From Glebionis coronaria (lineage: Eukaryota > Streptophyta > Magnoliopsida > Asterales > Asteraceae), in contig CM046874.1 in assembly GCA_025667525.1 (NCBI GenBank), positions 284,442,880 to 284,506,879 on the forward strand: a DNA stretch of 64,000 bases, given 5' to 3'. Positions 10,898 through 22,037 of the stretch are shown here, in pieces. A model generated the notes under the pieces. The model was not told where the DNA came from, made no database searches, and was given only the letters and a program-made list of their open reading frames with translations. Numbering within the stretch: position 1 is the stretch's first letter; every line of letters begins with the position of its first letter. Both the position numbers and the translations under genes were made by a program.

Positions 10898-13836
10898 TGT
10901 AGTTATAGAGAACAAGGTTATTTTATAAAATGATCTTATAAACGTGAGTCAAAAATTTAATTTTGGGAAAAATAATTCTAGACTATAACTAACTCAAAAA
11001 TCTCCAAGAACCACTTCACTCCGCGTCTTCGATAAAAGTAAGTTGTAACTTGAATTATTCCATGTGATTTGCTATGTTAGTTTAAACTTGATTGCTACGT
11101 GTTATCAACATTAAGTATTTCCTGCCTTGTTTGAATTATCCTTATGTAAGAAGTATTTATAGGAATGTGTACTAAGACCATTTTTCTTATATTTTGAAGT
11201 AAAATACCTAGCATCCTTGTTTGGATTGTTGTGCTAATAAAATGGTTTGTGCCATGTTTAATCGAACTAAGATGGTTTGTGCCATGTTTATTTGGAGTAA
11301 AGCATACACATACTTATGCTATTACGTTTTTTGTTAAAAACAGTCCATTGGACTACTATGAACTATTTAAACACTTGTGTGTTTCTATATTACCCTATAT
11401 CGATATACGCCGAATTAAAAATATATGCCAAAATAGTACTTGAACGCACTGATATTTAGCAATGGTTGATGATAAGTCGTGAGTAAAACCAAAAACCAAG
11501 ACAATTCATTGAAAATGTTAAGGGATATAACGATACTTAGCAAGGTCTCAAGGCTGTTCTTGTTTGATTGGGTTGCGAGACTAAGTTAAGTGCCAGTCGT
11601 TATACAACTTAGGGTTTTTGATGAGTTTTCTTGTGGATGGGTAAAACTCATGAATTTACATCTTGCGTGATTAGTTTGATAGTTAGGGTATAACATATTT
11701 GATGAGTTTGTGTAGGTTTAATCAGTGTTAAATTATGTGAGTAATATCTAAAGACGAGTAAATTCACCAAAGATGTTAAGAAGTTTAACGACTAATACTC
11801 GACTAGACCTCAAGGCTGTTCTTGTTTGATTGGGTTGCGAGGCTTAGTCAAGTGCCAGTTGTAACGCAACTTATGATTTTTAGTGAATTTCCTTGGGGAT
11901 GGAGAAGACTTACATGATCTGACAAGGTGATTACCTCATTGACGTTTGACTAAAACAGTGCATTAGTACCATTAGTTGTATGGTGTACGAACACTAAAAT
12001 AATTAAAGTCGTTGTCTTTATTTTTATGCAACATACGTTGATAAACACTCTATGCTAAGTATTACTCCTGTAATACTCCACAAAGTACTATATCATAAGG
12101 AACAAACATAAATTAGTATTACAAAAATATGAAAACAATCTGGAAATATGACGACACGTAAGTCGATGCACGTCAAAGAGAAATTTATGTTGGAGAAATT
12201 GTACAAAGACGGATCTAAAAGTTCTAGTTCATTAGTTTGCAACTAAGTTGCTATTATAAATTTACAAAGTATGATATAACAACTAATATTAAAGGGAAGA
12301 ACTCAGTATATGAGGACTATGCTATAGTTTAAATTAAAAGTGTACAGAAAGAACTCGCATATCACAAAGCTTGAGAACCTTAGATGTGAATTGTGGCCAC
12401 TTCTTAGAAACCATAATAAGTGCATGTCAAACATAGAAGTGTACAAAATGATTATGAATAAACGATAGATCAAAACAAAATGAACAATTTTGTGATGAAA
12501 TTCTTGCGATGGTATTGACTAGTTGAATGGGTTAAACAAATTAAACAATTTTTGGATAAAAACAAATTGACCGAAGTGTGTGAGATGTAATAAAGCATGA
12601 TCAAAACTCTGAAAAATGCTGTGAAAGAATTGAGTGACCGATACGGAATATTAAATAAATTATTTTTATGAAGATCAAATGACTTGACACCCGTCGATGT
12701 CACCACCAACAAAAAAAAATTTGGGTTATGTAATCATACTTTAATTTTTTTTTATATAATTGTTTCCAGTTATTTTTAAAAGTTATCTTTTATATCTTGT
12801 GAAGCTTTTACTTAAGAAATGGTTTTTATCCTACAATATTTTTATATGTGTCGGAGAAAAATTAATCAAATAATTTTTTAAGGATGAGTTTTATAAAATA
12901 CTTTTGGAAAATATTATAAAAATTTAAAATAATAATAATAATAATAATACGTTGAAGGAACCATCACCGAACACTTTATTAGTAAGAATGTTAGAAATTT
13001 TGATAAAATGTTTTGGTAAAGTCAGTGAAGGTATTACTGACAAAAACTACATAATTGATGACGAAATGTTTTGATATAGACTATCATGCAAAGTTTTAGA
13101 AAGATCTGGCGTGACGACCAACTTAATGTATAAAACACCACGACTAAAAGTTGAAACAATTTTAGTAAGGACTACCATGTAAAATTTTGGAAAAATCTAT
13201 TTTACAAACAACTTGATTTGGAAGACCTAAACTATTGATAAACTTAAGGAGAACTAGTACAAACACATATGGAAATTATTTTGTTGATTGTTAAAGGCGA
13301 GCAATGGTATCAAATAAAATGAACTATGGACACATTTGTTGATTATGAAAGTGAATAGTGGTAATGAACGAAATAAACTATGAACTACCAATATATATAA
13401 TTACAACCTCAAAGAATTAAATTATGATGAAAAGGAGGATGCAAGCGTTGGTCCCGAGACGTACGTAGCCTGATCAACTACGTATGATCGTGGTCGAACT
13501 CGAGTATGCTCATAGTAGTCATCGTAAAGATGAAATATATTAGTATTAGTAGAATTTATTCAAGTTGCCCTATTCGTCATCTAAAGAAAAATTTATTATG
13601 AACGTCGAACATTTTCCTATCGTCTTAAGTAAAAACGTCAAGTACGCGATACGAGTAAACCTAGTACAATTATTTTCTTCGCCGCTATGATATACAAGAA
13701 TGTGTATGACACGAAAAATACTAAGAGTGCCATTTTGACGACAATTAGAATCAAACAGATTAGAGTCAGAAAAATCTAAAACAAATTTTGAAATAAAAAT
13801 GAGGAGAATGAAAAGCTATTTGAGTAAAACTCAATT
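10898..13836 (+). other. Decayed internal region of H, with an approximately 270-bp tandem duplication
   Basis: No gag, protease, RT or integrase motif was readable in three forward frames. Two imperfect copies of an approximately 185-bp block start near 11481 and 11753; both contain CTCAAGGCTGTTCTTGTTTG, then TGGGTTGCGAG, then AAGTGCCAGT. A shorter direct repeat, ATGGTTTGTGCCATGTTTA, occurs at 11241 and 11271. A (AAT)n run lies near 12930-12950. Otherwise AT-rich sequence with no visible signal. Confidence 0.6.
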
Positions 13837-14001
13837 CAACGGGTTGAAGAACCCATTGAAATTATAGACCGTGAAATGAAAGGACTTAGACAAAGTCGTA
13901 TACTGATCGTGAAAGTGCCTTGGAATGCACAAATAGGACCCAAATTTACTTGGAAACGTGAAGATAAATTTAAGGTTAAATTATCTCATCTTTTTAATTA
14001 G
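13837..14001 (+). pseudogene. Remnant of integrase C-terminal chromodomain, chromovirus pol
   Basis: A 54-codon open stretch with its own TAG stop reads QRVEEPIEIIDREMKGLRQS followed by IVKVPWNAQIGPKFTWKRED and KVKLSHLF. This is the classic C-terminus of Tekay/Del-type chromovirus pol (PVEIMDREVK, then IVKVRWNSRRGPEFTWERED, then PHLF as I remember it). In intact elements the chromodomain directs integration to particular chromatin marks. Upstream the frame is closed (a stop occurs a few codons before), so this is a relic, but the last 54 codons carry no stop. It tells which lineage H was derived from. Confidence 0.8.
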
Positions 14002-14041
14002 ATAAGTTTCATCAAAGTATGAGCTTCGGGGTCGAAGCTCA

Positions 14042-14059
14042 AATTTAAGGGATGTCGGA
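14042..14059 (+). other. Element H polypurine tract region
   Basis: AATTTAAGGGATGTCGGA immediately precedes the 3' LTR. AAGGGA is the purine run; just upstream lies an inverted GAGCTTCGG...CGAAGCTC hairpin (14022-14040), a layout seen before the 3' LTR in many chromoviruses. Short purine run, so moderate confidence. Confidence 0.55.
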
Positions 14060-17000
14060 TGTCACAAACGTGAATTTGAATCTATTTAATTTACGTGAAA
14101 CGCGATGGTTCGAGTTAGACTTATGTGTCTATTGATATTCCCGATTGATTTCGTGTAATTTGGGTACAAGCATAAATTTTTTTATGAATGACCTTCATGG
14201 AAATTTGATATTTTTACTTCGAATAAGTTTTAGCTTACTTATGTTACGCAAAAAAATTTATTTAGAAATCATATGACATAAACCGACCCATAATTAATCA
14301 ACGTAACCTATTTAGGTTTTACATGATGCAAATATTCACAATTGAAAACATTTACGTAATTCCTAAAACCACTTAAAACGCCATTCATTTGATAACCAAA
14401 GTACATTTAAACTTTACCTACACTAAATTATCAACTACAAAAAAATACTCCTACAAAATCTAATTACAAAAAAAACAAACAAAACTTCCTTGTTACTAAG
14501 TACAAAACCGACCCCCCTTTCTACCTAAACAAAACCCACGTCCCATTTTCTTTAAACCCATACTCAACTCATTTAAGTTTATCTAGTACCTCCACTCCCT
14601 CATAAAGACTAAGTACTTATTGTCTCATTTCCCTCTCCTTTGTCCAACATGTGCTCCCATTTCCCATGGTTTTCTTTGAACTTAACCTTGTACAAACATC
14701 CTATATTAATTAGTCAATATAGAAGACCACTCTTTCCTTCTTCTCCCTGCCATATACCGAACCCCCAAATGCTTTAACAATTCCCCAACAATTTGGCACT
14801 TCCCCATGGTACTTCTTAGAAGGTACATTTAGTTCCAAATGAACCAAACAACATGAAGTCCTAACTAGATTTAGAGATCTCCTAACTCCCTTAATTCCCT
14901 ATAAATACCAGGTTCTTTGCAAAGTAAAACACACACAAACTCACTTGTATAAAAACAAACTCCTTTATATCGGGACTATTGTAACCGCCGCCTAGAAAAG
15001 AAGAATAAGGGTTACGGTTATTTATAGTTGTTTGGTTCGGGTTATAGATTTGGTGTTAAGCTTTTGGAGGTTAGGGTTTGAGTAAAGTGTCGCATAGTTG
15101 GGTTCTTGCGGGTTAGCTCTTCTTCGCCATTTTCAAACTAGAACAAATGTAAGCTCACAACCTACTTACTTTTACATCATGTTGCATAGCATACTTGTTA
15201 CGTCCATTACGCTAGTATGTGCTTGGTTAAAAAGAAAAAAAAAGTATTCTCAACTAGTGTAACCCTCTGATAATGAACCATATATTTTAAAGAATGGATA
15301 AATGGTAACATGATGAACTATGATTACACTACCCTTAATTAACCGTGGTATACATGGGGAACCCATGCATAAAATCATCTCCTAACACATTGATTTACTA
15401 GTTTAAAATTAGGATACAAAATCATGATTTTATGTGGAAAATAAAAGGCCTGATGTAATATACATAAGACTAGAAGTTGATCACTGAACATGGGTTATGA
15501 CGGGTCATGGGCTTGTCGTGTAATCAACATAATGATGGTCACCTAAACTAGGACTTCTGGTAACATCAAACATGTAGTCACACGTAAGTAATTCATGCTT
15601 GAATATATATTAGTAACATAACAAGTTGTTATGTTAAACTTAAACTTAAGATATAAAGGCGAAAACAAAACTATATTTTCTTATGCCCCTCCTGTTCGAA
15701 TGCTACTGTAAAACAAAAATGGTTAATCAGACTACTAGTTTGTGAAGATGTAAAAACTATGTGTGAAATGGTTATTTTGATATTCGAACCCAAACTACTA
15801 TTTTCGAACCTATATATAATACAACACGGAGAGTTATGAGTCGAGACTTATAGCTCGTAACATAACCACTAGTTTTGAGTTTGAAATGCAAAAAGAATTA
15901 CTCTAAAATGTTAAGTATTGAGCTCGGGGTGAGCCTATGAAAACAGTTGCGAACAGCTATTTTTCGACCCATTTTTACTATCAAAACGACCTTGGCCCGA
16001 GTTGGTTAAACAACGAAATTTGTAGACTGCCATGCCGTCTACATGGGCATACTTTTGGTTAGACCCAAAAGTTGTTATCGAGAACCGTAGACGAGGTCGA
16101 AACTGACCCGCTAGACATCATATTGTTTAAAAATACTTTCACGACCCTTATTTCGAACACGATTTTAACCCATCAAACTACCTTGGTTTATAAAGCTTAA
16201 AACACCGACTTTTAGACCGCCTGGCTAGCTACCCGACGGTACTATCGGTTTACTCCGTGAGTTACTAACGAGCCCGCTATTTACTCCGGAAAATTGATTA
16301 TATCACTTTGTTTCAAAATGTTTCTCGTTACCAGTACGTCACTTTTTCAAAATGCATATTCCTAATTTATGTTTCATGTCTCACGACATGAAACATTCTT
16401 TAAATTAAGTTAAAATTAAAATATTAAAAATTTTATTTATTTTATTTATTTAATATGTTTTTAATAATAAAAATATAAAATACATTTAAGATATTGACCC
16501 ATTGCATGACTTAACTAAATAAACTGTTCCGACTACGAAGTGTACAATATTGCTAAATATATCCCGATTAAATGACTACACTTTTATTAAAATGTTAAAC
16601 TTTCGCAACTATAAAAACTATCATTTATTTAAATAAACTCAAGCACATACTAGGGGACTAAATTCTATGTTTTATTATAGTTTTGCATGAGTAGTAATAC
16701 GAACCTTATTTAATTTAGGTTACGGATTGTTTTGAGCTATTATATCTCTCCATCAACGTTGTGCTATTTAACCGTTGCTCGAGGTGAGTTTCATAGCCCC
16801 ACTTTTAATTATTTTAACTATTTTGGGGTGAGAACATTGCTTGTTTTTAACGGATGAACATAAGTGCCTTAAACTGATACGTTTGCCTACATGATGTCTA
16901 AGTAGCGATATCCCTAGATGCTTTAGCCCACTATCGTAAACCGTTAATTACTTTCTGTAAGCGCGAATGTTATGGATAGATCTATTGGGATTGACCTCCC

Positions 17001-17562
17001 TATCTAATGTTGGTTGTGTGACCAAATTAGATACACTTACATTTGAGTCGTTACGAATGCTTTGGGATAGGAATTTGCTCGGGCTCTCATTATATCTTGT
17101 TGGTTGGTTAACGCTTCGGTGTCATGAGCTTAGACGTAGGTTGTTGAAACGTATACTTTTGATTATAATCTTGTATTTGTTATAAGATTATATGCCGGTT
17201 GCCTTGAAAATCTTATGGTTCATCAATCTATTTAAACTTAAACCTATGAACTCACCAACCTTTGTGTTGACGCTTTAGCAATGTTTTTCTCAGGTATCAA
17301 GACGGAGGAGTGACATGGTTATGCATGGGAGGTTTTTAAATGAAAATGGTCGTGACTAGTGTATGGATATTTAGATCAATGTTAAAGTCTTTTGAAACAA
17401 TGTTTTATTATGATCTTGTGTAATTCGCTTCCGAACAAGTTTATGCTTTTAATTAAAAGAAAACGGCTTTTAAATAGTCGTTCTTTGTATCTATGTCTTG
17501 TGATAGTCATGACCGTCGCACCCCATTGTGTTGTATTACTCAGATAAATTGGGGGTGTGACA
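14060..17562 (+). repeat. Element H 3' LTR
   Basis: 3,503 bp, same termini and gene-free content as the 5' LTR. Visible differences include a CTATTGCTT-type 6-9 bp loss near 16776 and scattered transitions. A TATA box is kept at 14900-14907. Confidence 0.93.
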
Positions 17563-17567
17563 GAGGT
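17563..17567. repeat. Right target-site duplication of element H (GAGGT)
   Basis: Exact copy of 7367-7371. The A LTR sequence continues on the right, as shown by the AGTTGAGAGGTC... join in the uninterrupted B LTRs (24343-24352 and 36202-36211). Confidence 0.95.
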
Positions 17568-18647
17568 CTCCTTATATAGGACTAGTAGACGATTCTAGAA
17601 TGCTGAAATACATGAAAACCCTAGCTATGAATTTCCAGGAATGCCCTTGAGTGCTTATTGTTGTTGAGCTGTCCATTTTGATCAAACCGTTCATTTTAGC
17701 TTTGGGGTTAAGCTAAGAGTCTAAGCTGTTGATTTGGCCACGTCAGATTCCTTAGAGAGTAAGTTGTGATGTGATAGGTGGACGAGGTTGAGTGTGGGGT
17801 CACTTGGGTAGTGGGATTGAGGGTTTTGTGTGTGGGATGGGTTTCTGCATGTGTGAATCAAGCGTGGGTATGGGTAATTGCAATTTACCCTTTGTTTAAG
17901 TGGATGGTAAATCTGGGTGGATGAACATGAACAGTGGTAACTTTTGATCTGAAAAAGGTGGGTTAATGTGTTTGGCGCGTGTTTGTGCTAGTTTAAACTT
18001 AGGGAAATGACACAATAAGTCCTTGTGTTTTGGGAAAAGTGGTAAAACACGTTTTCAGTCAACCAAACTTTATTTCCTTTGTTAAATAAGTTCTAAACTT
18101 CACACATTGGCCACAAAACTTTGGCAAAAGTATTTCAAGGGTAGTTTTTGCCATGTTTGAATACTTGAGGGACTGATCTTGGACATTCTTGATCTTCAAA
18201 GGTCTTCATTGTATCTTTGACTTCATGAGGGACCATTATTGACAATTTAGAATAGTTGAGGGACTAAACTTGCCAATTCTTCAAAGTTGAAGGACCATTT
18301 TGTAATTTTGACAAACTTAAGGGACCAAACTTGTAATTATGAATATACAAGGGTTTTAAGTGTCATTTCATCATATTTTGAGGATCAATCTTGTATATCT
18401 TCAAGTCTTTAAGGGTTTTTATTGGATAATTCATGAACTAGGGCCCGGTTCTTTGTACGGCTTCGTTTCTCGTGTCCGTTTTTCCTTGTTTCTTGTGATC
18501 TTTTGTCTTTTTCATGATATCCATACCTAAAACACACAAGTAAACAAATACAAGCATATATATGGTATTTTATGATATTTTATGATATTTTAATGCATTT
18601 AAAGCCCGAAAAGAACGATGAGATCATGTATAAAAGCCATCTCATCA
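17568..18647 (-). repeat. Element A 5' LTR, outer part
   Basis: Continues the LTR broken at 7371. It aligns with 24350-25574 and 36210-37432 of the B LTRs: repeated GGGAC(C/T)AAACTTG...TTTTGACAAACTT blocks and the shared terminus AACGATGAGA(T/C)CATG...CTCATCA. The LTR end is the CATCA at 18643-18647. Confidence 0.88.
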
Positions 18648-18770
18648 CAGTGGTATCCCAAAAACCTGACCAATCACATCAATCATACAAGGCTGCATAT
18701 TACTGAGTAATACAGCCTTTTCTCTCGGATCCATATTATCATTAGTCGAAACACTTTTGGAATCCACCAT
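18648..18770 (-). pseudogene. Possible truncated first coding exon of a host gene, cut by element A
   Basis: On the minus strand an ATG at 18770 opens 41 codons that run exactly to the A LTR border, where the LTR's terminal TGATGAG supplies the stop. The peptide starts MVDSKSVSTNDNMDPREKAV and continues LLSNMQPCMIDVIGQVFGIP. I do not recognise the family. Upstream on the same strand (18771-19340) is unique-looking sequence with a plausible acceptor (CTTCGCAG at about 18972-18979) and a second candidate start, ATGGCGGCAATAAAAACG (near 19306), preceded by leader-like sequence. That would fit a 5' gene end with an intron. Base composition does not separate it from its surroundings. It could also be non-coding. 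Confidence 0.35.
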
Positions 18771-19345
18771 ATTAAATTAACTAGCCCCACAAAAACCAGA
18801 CCCTAACAATGATTAAAAAATCAAACGATACCCTACCAATCGAAGCCCTAAAAAACAATAAATGCGAAACACAAAAAAAACAAACCAAAACAATTTCACC
18901 TAGTAACACGTGATCCTCGCTTTATATTATGACTAAACCGACCAAAGCTGTGACAATTAACAACCTGCGAAGACCAATCAATAGACCGAACATGGGACAT
19001 AGGAACGCATTTAATTAGCCACAATTGGAACAATAATAACTAATTGCAACCAATGAAGACAAAAATAAGATTCCCACGAATTAAATGTTACAAAGGTTGT
19101 CGGACTGAGTGGATAATAAACAAATCAAACAAGGCAGCACAAAAAACAAATCGTAATAAAAACATACGAAACCCTTTAAAAGACGATTAAACACAACAAC
19201 CAATAAGATTACACGAATGTAATCATATACATACTATGCATAACCGATTTGAAAAGTGAATTAGTAGATTGAGTGGAGAGAAACTTCGTTTTTATTGCCG
19301 CCATTGGAGAAAGCTCCAATTTTCAAAGGGTTTCAGATTCAATCT
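18771..19345. other. Non-repeat stretch between elements A and C
   Basis: Not similar to any LTR in this window. The only coding hints are those described for 18648-18770. The boundary with the C LTR fragment is approximate: recognisable LTR similarity begins around 19340-19400. Confidence 0.4.
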
Positions 19346-21471
19346 GATCACATGAGAGTTGGTTAAATTTAGTTTAGTATTGGGTGTGTATTGGTGTTTG
19401 TTCTTGCTTAATCTGCTGAGTTAAGTGTTTATCTGCATATTATGTGGTTTGTAACACTTAAATCAAACAAATAGCCATAAAAAAGTTTGTTTCTTGTTGA
19501 TTTGGCCTGTTAATTTGTGAACACTTAGATCTAATGTTAACCTAGGTATAAAAAGTGATAAATCATTGATCTTGCAACCTGTTGAGTAGATCTAGGGGTT
19601 TGAATTTGGATTTGAGGTCAAGTATATCAGGAAATAGCTTTTATGTTCATCTGTTCATATCAGTAACATCAAATAGGCCTTAAACTAGATCTAATCATTG
19701 AACCAGTGTTTGAAATGAGTTGATTTGTGTTTAAACAAGTTTATTTGAGTTGTTATATGCTTTTGGTGAACTGTGGTTAGCTTATTCTTGCTTAATCAGC
19801 TTATTTCTTCAAATCTGCTTATTGTTCATGTCTGTGTGATATCTGGGTATAAATTGAATTAACTGTACTATTTGGCTTGTTGATTTGTGTGTTCTTTCTT
19901 GTTATTGACTCCTTGTAACTCACTGGTTATAAGGGTGCCTTATTTGTCCAATGAATCCATCCAAAGTCCACTAAAAACAAAAGGTCAAGAAAGTCAAGCA
20001 GTGGGAACCCTTTCCTACTATTTCTAGCCACTTCTAATGTTACTTTCTGAACAACTTATCAATAAGCTATATTAGCTTATTTAGACTTGCAACAACTTTG
20101 TTTTGGTAATCAATCTTCCTTATTTGACCCATTTGACTAAACTGGAGATTTGCAGCCTTTGACTTTTAGGTTTGACTAGAAAACGAATTGACTTTTCTTT
20201 TTCAAAACAGCTTATTGCTTATTCCAGCTTATTTAGTGTGCTTATTTGAAATCTTTTTGGTTATTAAGCTTAGTTTGGTGATTTAAAACATTTTGCAAAA
20301 AGAATCAGCCCTTAAAGTGGTCTAGAACTCGAAAACGACTATATTGTCGTTTTGTGTAGAGAGCTTTTGCTTATTTCAGGCTTATTTCTTGGGCTTATTT
20401 AAAAATTCTTTTAACAAACAGCTTTATAAGGTCAAGAGAAGGATGTGTGTCAAATTTTAGCTTATGGCATTAGCTTATGGCTTAATGGGCCAAAAAGCCC
20501 ATTAAGAATAAGCTGTTTGTTCATTAAGCTGTGATAAGCACTGATTCAGCTTTTGGGCCTTTAGATTTTTGTGTTTAAAATCAAATTTTAAGCTAGGGTC
20601 TGGAACTTTTAGCTTATTTGGATAACTTTTTGATTATTGGGCCAAAAAGCCCATTAAGCTTGGACTGTTTTGAGTTTTAGCCCATTTGGAGGCCCATTAG
20701 GGGTATTTTTGTAATTTCAAGTTCATTTTCTGTTTAATTAGGCTAAAATAATCTAGTTTGCAAGTTTTTAGAATTTTTTAGAATTTTTGGATTTTTATTA
20801 ATATTTTATTACTAAAAATTGTTTTTAATATTTTTGCAACTTTTTTATTTTTCTTAGGTTAAATTCATTAAGTTAGGATTTTTAAAACTTTTAGATTAAT
20901 TTTCTTGTCATTTAATTAATATTTAGGATTATTTTAATATTTTAATAGTTTTTAATCATTTTTAAATAGTTTTAAATAATTTTAAATTTTTGAAAATTTG
21001 TTTTTAGCTTAATTAAGTTTTTTAGAGGTTTACAAATTTAAAAATCTCATTTTGGGCTTTTTGTTAATTGAATTGATTTTTGGGCTTTAATTAGCATTAA
21101 AAAATTATTATTTAATTAAATAAAAGGTTTGAGTGATTTTTGATTTTTTTTAAGCTCTAATAGCATTTTTTAGGATTTATTGCAATTTTCTAGGAATTTT
21201 TAGGGTAATTTTTAAATTTCGTCACGTTTTACGGTTTTACGTTTACGACTTTCGTCCTAGTGTAATTTTAATCGTAACCGTCATCCTTTTCTCTTTTCTT
21301 TCTTCATAATCATAATCACAAACATTTAATCATCTCTTAATACAACACACTAGCCTCCTTGAGAACAATCCCACACAAAGGGTCATAAGTGCTTACGTTT
21401 TCCTAAACGTTCACTTAGTACTTACCGCTTTTACCTCGTTTTCCTAAACGAGTGTGAATTTACGACTATCA
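19346..21471 (+). repeat. Element C 5' LTR, 3' fragment
   Basis: Reverse-complement counterpart of the inner A LTR: the order of landmark blocks (TAGATCTAATGTTAACC near 19528, TAACTCACTGGTTATAAGGG near 19917, GGGCCAAAAAGCCCATTAAG near 20480, CGTTTTACGGTTTTACG near 21225) mirrors A from 6640 down to 4900. It ends ACTATCA just before the PBS. The outer portion is missing, so the 5' end has been lost by truncation. Confidence 0.75.
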
Positions 21472-21474
21472 TTT

Positions 21475-21492
21475 CGGCGCCGCTTCCGGGGA
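21475..21492 (+). other. Element C primer binding site, mutated tRNA-Asp type
   Basis: CGGCGCCGCTTCCGGGGA, three mismatches to the tRNA-Asp complement used by A and one relative of it used by B. Position (3 bp after the LTR) and context GGAGGCGTGTTGTG match the B PBS context. Confidence 0.85.
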
Positions 21493-22037
21493 GGCGTGTT
21501 GTGTTTTGATTTGAACAAATTTTGTTTTTATATTAACCATAATAACTATTTGTGTGTTTCAGAACTCTAAGCACACGTATTATCGGTTTTTGTTTTTTGT
21601 GTGAATATTATTACTATATTGTATACGTATCACAATAAATTCACAAGTACTCCAAAAGTGTGAAAACACAACCTTTATTGGGATTTCATCACTCAATCAT
21701 TGTATTCGAATCTCAAACAAAGAAAAAAAGGAAAAACAGATAATTACTTTCGTGAAGCTTGATTTTAATTAACACAAACTATAAGGTGGGTATAAGGCGG
21801 TTGTACTTCACGACCTAAGGGAAAAAGGCTCTTAAGTGCTTAGCGCCACCTCGTTTCCCCCGCTTGCTTGTGCGTGTTAAGAGAAAAGGGCTAATCGAAG
21901 GCATTCACTTCACCTGATCGTTTTCATTCCTTGAGGCTCCTTTAATCGAGAGATTTGATTTGAGGAGAGATTTGTGGATTTGTGTCTACGTAATACATCA
22001 CAAAATCCAAAAAAAAGTAAAAAACAATCAAAAGCAC
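21493..22037 (+). other. Element C 5' leader, to the B insertion point
   Basis: AT-rich untranslated leader, homologous to the reverse complement of the B leader (33150-33876), for example ACTATAAGGTGGGTATAAGG at 21778 and CTCTTAAGTGCTTAGCGCC near 21829. It ends with AGCAC (22033-22037), the left target duplication of B. Confidence 0.85.
22033..22037. repeat. Left target-site duplication of B (AGCAC)
   Basis: AGCAC just before TGATGTTG; repeated at 37433-37437. Removing B and one copy rejoins the C leader to the C gag start region. Confidence 0.95.

Larger units (their letters stand above)
7372..17562 (+). mobile_element. Element H: LARD-like non-autonomous derivative of a chromovirus (Ty3/gypsy, Tekay/Del-like)
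   Basis: Complete element of 10,191 bp: LTR 7372-10882, internal region 10883-14059, LTR 14060-17562, flanked by perfect GAGGT duplications. LTR ends are TGTCACA...TGTGACA. A methionine-initiator PBS follows the left LTR, so the element reads on the plus strand. The 3.2-kb internal region has no open frame longer than about 80 codons, but ends with a recognisable chromodomain tail (13837-14001). LTRs longer than the non-coding interior are the hallmark of large retrotransposon derivatives (LARDs). It is inserted in the A LTR. Mobilisation would need proteins from an intact relative. Confidence 0.88.
1..18647 (-). mobile_element. Element A: Athila-type Ty3/gypsy retrotransposon, left end outside window, interrupted by element H
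   Basis: On the minus strand the order is 5' LTR (ends 18647), PBS, leader, gag, protease, an extra ORF, and a 3' region that runs off the left edge. The PBS is an exact 18-nt match to the 3' end of plant tRNA-Asp, which is diagnostic of Athila. Positions 1-520 match 26870-27390 of element B, so the internal 3' region is shared. Unlike B, no reverse transcriptase, RNase H or integrase is present: sequence equivalent to the region just before RT in B (around 1330-1400) passes straight into an unrelated ORF. Bases 7372-17562 are a later insertion. The 3' LTR and the left target duplication are not in the window. Clade assignment is well supported; whether the family is mobile is unknown. Confidence 0.85.

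Noticed and set aside
10287..17185. Identical 72-codon frames at 10287-10505 and 16967-17185
   Set aside because: They lie at the same place in the two LTRs of H, so repetition comes from LTR identity. No protein features.
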